Part shown: positions 1-5,786 of the stretch, one piece after another
How positions within the stretch are numbered: position 1 is the first letter of the stretch
Layout of the letters: each line of letters opens with the position of its first letter
Assembly (NCBI GenBank): GCA_903888655.1
Contig: CAISUR010000232.1
Coordinates: 1-5,786 of the forward strand
Direction: 5' to 3'
Source: an uncultured Bacteroidota bacterium
GTDB taxonomy: Bacteria > Bacteroidota > Bacteroidia > Flavobacteriales > Flavobacteriaceae
Length of the DNA: 5,786 nucleotides
Made by a program: the position numbers and the translations under genes
Notes under the pieces: model-generated
Seen by the model: only the letters and a program-made list of their open reading frames with translations
The model's database searches: none
What the model was told of the DNA's origin: nothing

Positions 1-1322
1 ATCAAACTTCCTGAAACTTTCATTTGAGCTATTCCAACTAAACTGAAAATGAGCAATAAACCGTAAATAATATAAATGGTTTTCCGTCTGTCTTTTACAA
101 TTTTTTCTACCCAATTTAAGATAGATGAAAGATAATTTCTGTTGAGATGTTTCAGGTGCTTTGCGTTAGGCATCGCCATAAAACTATAAACGATCGGCAC
201 CACAACTAAAGTAAGCAAGTAAACTGTTATTACATTTATAGAAGTAACTAATCCAAACTCAAATAGCAAATCGTTACCTGTGATCATAAACGTTGCAAAC
301 CCAATAGCCGTAGTCATGTTAGTCATTAAAGTAGAAACTCCAATTTTTGAAATGACCCTTTGCAACGCTTTGGCTTGATTGGCGTGATTATTAATTTCTT
401 GCTGGTATTTATTAATCAAAAAGATGCAATTAGTAATTCCAATCACAATAATTAACGGCGGAAGAATTGCGGTAAGAATGGTAATCTTATAATGGAATAA
501 TCCTAAGGTGCCAAACGACCACATAACACCAAAAATTAATATACAAATAGAAATAAATGTAGCTCGCCCAGATCGGAAAAACAAAAAGAAAATTAGCGAA
601 GTTATGAATAAGGCTGCTCCAATAAATAAGCCAATCTCACCTTTCATGTTCTCGGTGTTTATGGTTCGTATGTATGGCATACCCGAAACTTTAAGATCGA
701 TTCCAGTTGTTTTTTCAAATTTGTCAACTTCGGGAACTAATACTTTTAGAATGAACTCTTTTCGAACAGGAGAGTTGACCACTTTTTTGTTGATGTACAA
801 TGCTGCTCGTATACTTCCCGATTTTTTATTAAAAAGCAAACCTTCATAGAAGGGTAAATCATTAAAAAGTTGGTTTTTAATAGTAGTTACATACGCCTGA
901 TTTTTAATCTGGTTTTGATCAATAAGAGGCACCAATTTAAACTTTTCGTTTACCGTATCTTTTTCTAATTTCTTTAAATCATTTACCGAAACAATCAGCT
1001 CAACTTCTTTGTGTTTTTTTATGGAAGTCATCATTTGGTTCCAAGCTGCAAAGGCTTTTGGGGTAAAAAAAGCATTGTCTTTTACGCCAATGACCACTAG
1101 ATTTCCTTCTTCTCCAAATGTATTTAAGAATTGCGTGTAGTCTTTGTTAGCAGGATGATTTTTAGGTAAAAGGTTGGCCTCATTGTAGGTCATGCCTACA
1201 TTTCGCCATTGAAAGGCAAGAAAAACGGTAATTAAAAAAACAATTACTATAATGGCTATCCTGTTACGGAGCACAATACCAGCAATATATTCCCAAAAAC
1301 CAGGGTTTAGTTTCTTTTTCAT
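1..1322 (-). CDS. RND/MMPL-family exporter, N-terminal 440 residues (C-terminus off the window)
   Basis: This is an inner-membrane transporter of the RND superfamily (MMPL/Patched-like branch), probably a proton-driven exporter of lipids or other hydrophobic compounds; the substrate cannot be read from the sequence. The frame is open from ATG at 1322-1320 to the left edge without a stop. Residues 21-37 form TM1. Residues about 38-229 form a large periplasmic loop that begins with the typical segment TYNEANLLPKNHP. TM2 is near 231-249, TM3 near 254-276 and TM4 near 280-304, followed by NKYQQE. Two further helices lie at about 328-347 and 353-381. After a basic loop, a TM-like segment at 414-432 should begin the second half. 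Family members usually have about 750-800 residues, so roughly half is missing. At the TM4 position where many RND/MMPL proteins carry an Asp (GxDY-type), this protein has GITNC (295-299). The start is chosen because the hydrophobic N-terminus follows directly and a promoter-like element lies just upstream. The family call is firm; the substrate is unknown. Confidence 0.9.
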   Translation of the reverse strand, partial: MKKKLNPGFWEYIAGIVLRNRIAIIVIVFLITVFLAFQWRNVGMTYNEANLLPKNHPANKDYTQFLNTFGEEGNLVVIGVKDNAFFTPKAFAAWNQMMTSIKKHKEVELIVSVNDLKKLEKDTVNEKFKLVPLIDQNQIKNQAYVTTIKNQLFNDLPFYEGLLFNKKSGSIRAALYINKKVVNSPVRKEFILKVLVPEVDKFEKTTGIDLKVSGMPYIRTINTENMKGEIGLFIGAALFITSLIFFLFFRSGRATFISICILIFGVMWSFGTLGLFHYKITILTAILPPLIIVIGITNCIFLINKYQQEINNHANQAKALQRVISKIGVSTLMTNMTTAIGFATFMITGNDLLFEFGLVTSINVITVYLLTLVVVPIVYSFMAMPNAKHLKHLNRNYLSSILNWVEKIVKDRRKTIYIIYGLLLIFSLVGIAQMKVSGSL

Positions 1323-1341
1323 TAGTAAATTTAAACGGACG

Positions 1342-1349
1342 CAAAGGTA
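1342..1349 (-). promoter_or_regulatory. Putative -7 element for the RND gene
   Basis: On the minus strand this reads TACCTTTG, an exact match to the Bacteroidota -7 consensus TAnnTTTG, ending 19 bases before the ATG of the RND gene. That placement implies a very short leader of roughly 12-15 bases. The -33 region is weak: the best candidate is TTTAC (minus strand, 1371-1367) at 17-bp spacing, not a clear TTG. The match to the -7 consensus is seen directly; promoter function is inferred. Confidence 0.5.
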
Positions 1350-1434
1350 ATTAAAACGTGTGAAAAGTAAAGGACTTAAAACCAAAACTTTTGTCGAATT
1401 AAATCGAGATTTTTAGAAGTGATTTTTATGTTAA

Positions 1435-1466
1435 TTTATGTAATAAACGCAAAAAAAATAATTTTG
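1435..1466 (+). promoter_or_regulatory. Putative promoter for the cation:proton antiporter gene
   Basis: TAATTTTG at 1459-1466 matches the Bacteroidota -7 consensus TAnnTTTG. A degenerate -33 candidate, TTTATG at 1435-1440, precedes it by 18 bases. The element lies 43 bases before the ATG at 1510, so a leader of about 35-40 bases would contain the small dyad at 1482-1496. The -7 match is good, but in AT-rich DNA such matches also arise by chance. Confidence 0.45.
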
Positions 1467-1481
1467 TTTTCTCATATTTGT

Positions 1482-1496
1482 ATGATTCAAAATCAT
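1482..1496 (+). promoter_or_regulatory. Short dyad in the antiporter leader (possible operator or RNA hairpin)
   Basis: ATGATT and AATCAT are perfect 6-base complementary arms around a 3-base spacer, CAA. The dyad ends 13 bases before the antiporter start codon and lies downstream of the proposed -7 element. It could be a repressor operator or a small leader hairpin near the ribosome landing site. No purine-rich ribosome binding site is visible between it and the ATG. Its size makes chance occurrence quite possible. Confidence 0.25.
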
Positions 1497-1509
1497 TAAG
1501 TGTTAGCCA

Positions 1510-3786
1510 ATGAAAAATATTAAAAATTCTTTGTTTTATTTAACAATAACAGGTGGGTTTATAACACTTATGTTTTGGATTGTATCCAAAGGAAAAATAC
1601 TGCAAATTGGTAGAGAAATTGTAGCAAAATCGTCAACAGACACGTTATTTGGACAATTTTTAGATTCATTAGTTCATAATTTGAAACACCCTTTGGCCAT
1701 TTTACTTTTACAAATAATTACCATAATTATTGTAGCACGTTCTTTTGGCTGGATTTTTAGGAAGATTGGACAACCTTCGGTAATAGGCGAAATTATTGCG
1801 GGTATTTTTCTTGGGCCGTCCGTAGTTGGAATGTATTTTCCAGACTATTCTGCTATGCTTTTCCCAAAAGAATCTTTAGGCAATTTACAATTTTTGAGTC
1901 AAATTGGCTTAATGCTGTTTATGTTCGTTATTGGAATGGAACTCGATTTGAAAGTACTTAAAAATAAAGCCAATGATGCTGTTGTAATAAGTCATGCAAG
2001 TATTGTAATTCCGTTTGCCTTGGGAATGGGTTTGTCCTATTTTATCTATCAAAACACCTTATTTACTCCAAAAGGGGTTGATTTTTTGTCATTCAGTTTG
2101 TTTATGGGAATTGCGATGAGTATTACTGCTTTTCCAGTTTTGGCTAGAATTGTTCAAGAACGAGGCATTCATAAAACCAAATTAGGAACCATAGTGATTA
2201 CTTGTGCCGCCGCCGATGATATTACCGCTTGGTGTATTCTTGCCGCTGTAATTGCCATAGTAAAAGCAGGAACTTTTGCGAGTTCAGTCTATATTATTTT
2301 ATTGGCAGTGCTTTATGTTTTGATGATGCTTTTTATGGTCAAACCATTCTTAAAAAAAATTGGAGATTTATATGCCACTAGAGAAAACTTAAGCAAACCT
2401 GTAGTAGCCATTTTTTTATTAACCTTAATTATTTCTTCTTATTTGACAGAAATCATAGGGATTCATGCTCTTTTTGGCGCCTTTATGACAGGAGCAATAA
2501 TGCCCGATATTACAAAAATTAGAAAAATTATTATTGAAAAAATAGAAGATGTAGCACTGATTTTATTGTTGCCATTATTTTTTGTTTTCACGGGTTTACG
2601 AACTCAAATTGGTTTGATTAATGATGTGTATTTGTGGAAAATAACCGGATTAATTATTACGGTAGCGGTGGTTGGAAAATTCTTCGGAAGCGCACTTGCT
2701 GCGAAATTTGTGGGTCAGAATTGGAGAGATAGTTTAACTATTGGGGCGTTGATGAATACTCGTGGATTGATGGAGTTGGTCGTATTAAATATCGGATATG
2801 ATTTAGGAGTACTTTCTACAGAGGTATTCACCATGATGGTAATTATGGCATTAGTAACTACTTTTATGACAGGACCCGCAATTGATTTGATTAATTTTAT
2901 TTTTAAACGAAAAGAAGTTTTTATTCCCAATGAAATTATTGAAAATGCAAAATTCAAGATTTTAATTTCTTTTGGAAATAATGAAAAAGGGAAATCACTG
3001 TTGCGATTGGCCAGTAGTTTTGTAAAAAAGCAAAAAGAAAATTCCAATGTTACGGCTTTGCATTTATCATTGAGTGATGAAGTACATTCGTATAACCTTG
3101 AAGAGTATGAAAAAGAAACTTTTGAACCCATATTAGCAGAGTCAAAAGTGTTGAATCAAGAAGTTACTACTATTTTTAAAGCTACAGTTGATATTGAAAA
3201 CGATATTACCGATATTGCTTCCAAAGGTGAATTTGATTTTGTTTTAGTAGGATTAGGAAAATCAATTTTTGAAGGATCATTACTAGGAAAAGTGCTTGGT
3301 TTTACCACTAGAATTATTAATCCAGACCGTCTTTTAGATAAATTCACGGGTAAAGAAGGGCTTTTTGAAAATTCTCCTTTTGATGACAGAACCCGATTAA
3401 TAATTTCTAAAAGTAAAAAACCACTGGGTATATTGGTTGACAAAGACCTCAATGAAGTTGAGGAAGTATTTATACCTATTTTTAGTGCTGATGATGCTTT
3501 TCTAATTGATTATGCCCAAAAACTGATTTACAACAATGATTCCAAAGTCACCGTTTTAGAAATAAACAATCAAGTTAAAAATAATTTCATTATTGAAAAT
3601 GCTATTGCCACATTAGATAATAACTTTCCCAATAGCATTTCTGTAATTGATGAAAGTGACATGAAAGCGGGCTTTCTTGCCAAACAAGATTTAATGATAA
3701 TTTCGCTAGAAAGTTGGAAAAAATTAGTCGATGCGCAAAGCGTTTGGTTGAGTACGGTTCCTTCAGTGCTGATCATTAAGCCGTGA
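1510..3786 (+). CDS. CPA2-family cation:proton antiporter with CHX-like C-terminal regulatory region
   Basis: This is a complete 758-residue inner-membrane antiporter that probably exchanges Na+ or K+ for H+ in pH and ion homeostasis. An extra N-terminal helix (about 8-26) and a loop precede the transporter core (about 62-465). The core includes the conserved QPSVIGEIIAGIFLGPS (89-104 region), QIGLMLFMFVIGMELD (131-146), the ion-binding aspartate pair D236-D237 in AAADDITAW, TGLRTQIG (361-368) and NTRGLMELVVLNIG (416-429). Residues about 480-758 are soluble and look like two universal-stress-like alpha/beta halves. The second half begins near GILVDKDL (640-647), a pattern recalling plant CHX exchangers. 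Many bacterial CPA2 proteins have only the membrane core, or a TrkA-N domain as in KefB/KefC; no GxGxxG dinucleotide-binding motif is seen here. The start is supported by the upstream promoter-like element and by the first helix following directly. The gene is divergent from the RND gene and convergent with the paralog pair, so it is probably monocistronic. The family call is firm; the cation is inferred. Confidence 0.93.
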   Translation: MKNIKNSLFYLTITGGFITLMFWIVSKGKILQIGREIVAKSSTDTLFGQFLDSLVHNLKHPLAILLLQIITIIIVARSFGWIFRKIGQPSVIGEIIAGIFLGPSVVGMYFPDYSAMLFPKESLGNLQFLSQIGLMLFMFVIGMELDLKVLKNKANDAVVISHASIVIPFALGMGLSYFIYQNTLFTPKGVDFLSFSLFMGIAMSITAFPVLARIVQERGIHKTKLGTIVITCAAADDITAWCILAAVIAIVKAGTFASSVYIILLAVLYVLMMLFMVKPFLKKIGDLYATRENLSKPVVAIFLLTLIISSYLTEIIGIHALFGAFMTGAIMPDITKIRKIIIEKIEDVALILLLPLFFVFTGLRTQIGLINDVYLWKITGLIITVAVVGKFFGSALAAKFVGQNWRDSLTIGALMNTRGLMELVVLNIGYDLGVLSTEVFTMMVIMALVTTFMTGPAIDLINFIFKRKEVFIPNEIIENAKFKILISFGNNEKGKSLLRLASSFVKKQKENSNVTALHLSLSDEVHSYNLEEYEKETFEPILAESKVLNQEVTTIFKATVDIENDITDIASKGEFDFVLVGLGKSIFEGSLLGKVLGFTTRIINPDRLLDKFTGKEGLFENSPFDDRTRLIISKSKKPLGILVDKDLNEVEEVFIPIFSADDAFLIDYAQKLIYNNDSKVTVLEINNQVKNNFIIENAIATLDNNFPNSISVIDESDMKAGFLAKQDLMIISLESWKKLVDAQSVWLSTVPSVLIIKP

Positions 3787-3824
3787 GTTGGAATTATTCT
3801 TTTATGAAAAAACTTCTTGATATT

Positions 3825-3844
3825 AGAATAAAATAAATTATTCT
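3825..3844. terminator. Weak AT-only hairpin between convergent genes (possible bidirectional terminator)
   Basis: AGAATAA (3825-3831) and TTATTCT (3838-3844) form a 7-bp stem with a 6-base loop. The right arm overlaps the stop codon of the minus-strand gene at 3840-3838. The stem holds only one G-C pair and neither side has a clean U-run, so as an intrinsic terminator it is poor. It is listed because it is the best stem in the 51-bp convergent gap. Confidence 0.25.
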
Positions 3845-4710
3845 TTATAAACTTTCATTCCAAAAGAAGCGTTCAAACAATTCGCTGTAGTAATGTTTGC
3901 ATATTTTTTTAAATTCGCACATAAATTACTCCAATTAGTATTTTTTAGTCTATTTCTAACAAAAGAAATTGGTTTATCTATACTATCATTCAATTCTATA
4001 GACGTTTCAAATTGTTGAGAATCAACAAAAATACCGTCTTCTTTTTTAAATTCTCCTAACCATTCAATACCAACAAATAAACCTTCTGTAGGAAAGGTTA
4101 AATTATAGGATGATAATTCAATTTCAACTATTTCATTTGAAGTTCCTTCAAGATAATGTATAATATTATCATTTGTAATTTCTTTTCCTGGACTCAAATC
4201 ATCCAATCCTTTTTCATACATGTGAATTCTAATTGCAGAGGTATAACTCTTTCGTTTCTTTACATTACACAAAAAAGATTTAATAATTTTATTTTCATGA
4301 AAAGTGTTTTCTAGAAATACTACTGTCTCTAATCCTTGACTACATGAATAAAGCGTTTCTTTTTTGTTATTACTGAAACCAACATTATCGAATTCTTTTT
4401 TTATTGGTTTAACAAATACTTCTTTTAATTCAATAATTTTTTTTTCAATAAAAATAGTGTCTTTTAACTCGCTTGATTTAACAATTTTTGAAACATATCC
4501 AGGTATAGAAACTCTAATTTGATTTAAAGTTGTTGTATTTCCTATTTGTATAAAACCATCTTTATTTGTATAAAATTTTGCATGTGAAGAATCATTATTG
4601 ATGAGCTCAACCTCTGCAAAGGGGATTGCTTGACGATTTAATTCATCATAGATTAAATGATTTTGAGAGTACAATAAGTTGCAAGTAAATAATAAAAGTA
4701 GTATTTTCAT
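3838..4710 (-). CDS. Exported protein with carboxypeptidase-regulatory-like domain (paralog A)
   Basis: This 290-residue protein begins with a signal peptide: K2, a hydrophobic run at 3-14, and a probable cleavage near YSQ (14-16). Cys10 lies in LFTC, a poor lipobox, so type I cleavage is more likely than lipidation. Residues about 19-100 resemble the carboxypeptidase-regulatory-like beta sandwich common in Bacteroidota envelope proteins: IPFAEVEL (29-36), a DG turn at 51-52, and a closing strand ending in ELKEVFV (94-100). Residues about 108-290 form a second domain whose fold I do not recognise with certainty. Its landmarks are RIHMYE (161-166), SPGKE (173-177), SYNLTFP (201-207), GIEWLGE (214-220), WSN (260-262) and NASFG (280-284). 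All recur in the neighbouring gene at 4860-5777, so the two are tandem paralogs. A likely location is the periplasm or outer membrane. The start is well supported by the signal peptide. A strong hairpin ends 12 bases upstream of the ATG. No catalytic motif is visible and the function is unknown. Confidence 0.85.
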   Translation of the reverse strand: MKILLLLFTCNLLYSQNHLIYDELNRQAIPFAEVELINNDSSHAKFYTNKDGFIQIGNTTTLNQIRVSIPGYVSKIVKSSELKDTIFIEKKIIELKEVFVKPIKKEFDNVGFSNNKKETLYSCSQGLETVVFLENTFHENKIIKSFLCNVKKRKSYTSAIRIHMYEKGLDDLSPGKEITNDNIIHYLEGTSNEIVEIELSSYNLTFPTEGLFVGIEWLGEFKKEDGIFVDSQQFETSIELNDSIDKPISFVRNRLKNTNWSNLCANLKKYANITTANCLNASFGMKVYKE

Positions 4711-4722
4711 AAATATTAATAA

Positions 4723-4751
4723 AAACTGCTTCTCTTTTCAAGAAGCAGTTT
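4723..4751 (-). terminator. Strong hairpin with U-rich tail between the two paralogs
   Basis: AAACTGCTTCT (4723-4733) and AGAAGCAGTTT (4741-4751) are perfect 11-base complementary arms with a 7-base loop. Read on the minus strand, the stem runs into TTTTTATTA, the form of an intrinsic terminator for the gene at 4860-5777. The hairpin sits 109 bases after that stop codon but only 12 bases before the start codon of paralog A. It must therefore either end the upstream transcript while paralog A uses another promoter, or lie in the paralog A leader as an attenuator-like structure. The structure is directly visible; its role is inferred. Confidence 0.65.
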
Positions 4752-4859
4752 ATTGGGTTATTTAAAATTATTTATGGACAAGGTCTTCTTACAACATCTT
4801 GTAATTAGGAATTTGATTTCAGTTATAATAAATTTCGTTTAAATTCAAGGCAATTAGGA

Positions 4860-5777
4860 TTATTCTAATTCAACTGTAATCCCAAAGGAGGCATTTGGGC
4901 TATTTTTATAACAATTGGTGTCTCTTTTGAAATGTTCCATATTTGACCAAGGGAAAACTCCAAAACGATTTTTCATAAATGTTGTTAAATTGTTTGAATT
5001 ATCATTAATCTCTATGAATCCATTTTCAACAACTGTATCCTCAAAATCATTAGTACTATTTAACTCTCCCAACCATTCAATTCCAATAAAAGCACCATTT
5101 GATGGAAATTCTAAATTATATGCTGAAACATCATAATCAATGTCATTTTTTCCTTTTTTATCAATGATTACTATAACATCTTGATTGAGAAGCTCTTTCC
5201 CAGGAGATTTTAAAATAGAATCAAATTCGTACAAATGTATTCTTAAACCCAATTTGGATTTGTTTGGATTTATTATTTTGAATAAAACAGAATGTATTGT
5301 TTTGACTTGACGGTAAGGATTTTCAATATAAGTACATATTTCCATTCCCTTAAAAGCTCCTAAATGAGATTTTGATTTTGATTTTATAAATCCTAATGAC
5401 TGAAATTTGATATTTTTGTTAGTTTTTATTACCACTTCTTTAAGATGATACACTGTTGGTTTTAGCAACAGTGTATCATTAACTATTTTTTCTTTAGAAA
5501 TAGTAAGATCTTCATATCCCAAACAAGTAACCACTAAATAATCAAAATCCACCCCTTTTTTAATTACTATTTTCCCGTTTTCAGAACAATAACTTCCTTG
5601 AACAATTTTTTTGTCTTTATACACGCTATAATTAGCATACGGAATTGGAATATTAGTTAATTGAGATATTTCTTTTATTCCTAATCCATTATTATTATCA
5701 GTATTAAAAAGTTTATCCATTACAATATATTGTATTAGTGCCAGATGAACATAATATGGTTTAGAATTGAACACCAT
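4860..5777 (-). CDS. Carboxypeptidase-regulatory-like domain protein (paralog B), N-terminus uncertain
   Basis: From ATG at 5777-5775 this is 305 residues, ending in TAA and followed one codon later by a second in-frame TAA. The regulatory-like beta domain spans about 36-118: IPIPYANYSVY (43-53), an ENG turn at 66-68, CLGYEDL (85-91) and HLKEVVIK (111-118). The C-terminal domain (about 127-305) shares RIHLYE (179-184), SPGKE (191-195), AYNLEFP (219-225), GIEWLGE (232-238), WSN (277-279) and NASFG (295-299) with paralog A. Unlike paralog A, no convincing signal peptide precedes the beta domain; only HLALIQYIVM (11-20) is mildly hydrophobic. The frame is also open to the right edge (three more codons), so the true start may lie outside the window. 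Another candidate start is Met20 at 5720-5718, which also gives no signal peptide. Residues 100-111 are encoded by a perfect inverted repeat. Probably an envelope protein; function unknown. Confidence 0.78.
   Translation of the reverse strand: MVFNSKPYYVHLALIQYIVMDKLFNTDNNNGLGIKEISQLTNIPIPYANYSVYKDKKIVQGSYCSENGKIVIKKGVDFDYLVVTCLGYEDLTISKEKIVNDTLLLKPTVYHLKEVVIKTNKNIKFQSLGFIKSKSKSHLGAFKGMEICTYIENPYRQVKTIHSVLFKIINPNKSKLGLRIHLYEFDSILKSPGKELLNQDVIVIIDKKGKNDIDYDVSAYNLEFPSNGAFIGIEWLGELNSTNDFEDTVVENGFIEINDNSNNLTTFMKNRFGVFPWSNMEHFKRDTNCYKNSPNASFGITVELE
5445..5479. repeat. Perfect 14-bp inverted repeat with 7-base spacer inside the paralog B coding sequence
   Basis: The arms ATGATACACTGTTG (5445-5458) and CAACAGTGTATCAT (5466-5479) are exact reverse complements around the spacer GTTTTAG. 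The repeat encodes residues 100-111 of paralog B, just before the conserved LKEV motif, without disturbing the frame. No U-run follows the stem on the minus strand, so it is not a typical terminator. The corresponding stretch of paralog A has no such repeat. The 14-7-14 layout resembles tyrosine-recombinase core sites in shape only. A stable mRNA stem or a template-switch (quasipalindrome correction) event are other explanations. Confidence 0.8.
5721..5734. repeat. 14-bp perfect palindrome TACAATATATTGTA
   Basis: The site reads the same on both strands and lies directly upstream of the internal Met20 codon (5720-5718) of paralog B. If translation really starts there, the palindrome would sit where an operator could act; if the longer start is right, it is simply coding sequence. 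With AT-rich DNA, about one such palindrome is expected by chance in a window this size, so support for function is low. Confidence 0.2.
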
Positions 5778-5786
5778 TTTTACAAT

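Noticed and set aside
508..849. A 113-codon plus-strand open frame inside the RND gene
   Set aside because: It lies antisense to a well-supported membrane protein and its translation shows no domain or composition of its own; it is a shadow of the minus-strand coding sequence.
2715..3776. Three minus-strand open frames (138, 98 and 68 codons) antisense to the antiporter
   Set aside because: The plus-strand antiporter is continuous with conserved motifs throughout, while these frames give serine- and lysine-rich translations without recognisable features.
4774..4842. A 22-codon plus-strand frame in the gap between the paralogs (begins MDKVFLQHL)
   Set aside because: It is short, has no ribosome-binding or promoter signal, and is on the strand opposite to both neighbours; chance is the simplest explanation.
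4786..4859. A minus-strand frame in the same gap ending in ITRCCKKTLSINNFK, considered as a small peptide gene
   Set aside because: It has no ATG or other convincing start codon and no leader-peptide motif, although the Cys-Cys pair first drew attention.
4915..5136. A 73-codon plus-strand open frame within paralog B
   Set aside because: It is antisense to the conserved C-terminal domain of paralog B and has no promoter-like element or family resemblance.
5445..5479. The inverted repeat read as the end of an insertion sequence or as a CRISPR-type repeat
   Set aside because: There is no transposase, no target duplication, no second distant copy and no array in the window, and the reading frame continues through it.

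Overview
The window looks like chromosomal DNA from a low-GC member of the Bacteroidota, most likely a flavobacterium (Flavobacterium or a close relative). The evidence is strong AT bias, start codons without purine-rich Shine-Dalgarno sequences, TAnnTTTG-type -7 promoter elements, a short lysine-plus-leucine signal peptide ending in a Ser-Gln site, and proteins of styles common in that group. No rRNA, tRNA, CRISPR array, insertion sequence or phage gene is visible.

Layout. (1) Positions 1-1322, minus strand: the N-terminal 440 residues of an RND/MMPL-type membrane exporter; its C-terminal half lies beyond the left edge. (2) Positions 1323-1509: a 187-bp divergent intergenic region with a probable promoter for each flanking gene and a small dyad just before the plus-strand start. 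(3) Positions 1510-3786, plus strand: a complete 758-residue CPA2-type cation:proton antiporter with a long cytosolic C-terminal regulatory region that resembles plant CHX exchangers and universal-stress-like domains. (4) Positions 3787-3837: a short convergent gap with weak AT-only hairpins. (5) Positions 3838-5777 or beyond, minus strand: two tandem, diverged paralogs of 290 and about 305 residues. Each has an N-terminal carboxypeptidase-regulatory-like beta domain followed by a shared C-terminal domain of unknown function. A strong hairpin with a U-rich tail separates them, and the intergenic gap is 149 bp.

The RND exporter and the antiporter are divergently transcribed and both act at the inner membrane, using or shaping ion gradients, but nothing in the sequence shows that they work together. 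The paralog pair is probably a separate transcription unit for envelope or exported proteins.

I do not see an obvious new multi-gene system. The most notable signals are a perfect 14-bp inverted repeat with a 7-base spacer inside the coding sequence of the right-hand paralog, the terminator-like hairpin 12 bases before the start codon of the other paralog, and the missing TM4 aspartate in the RND protein.
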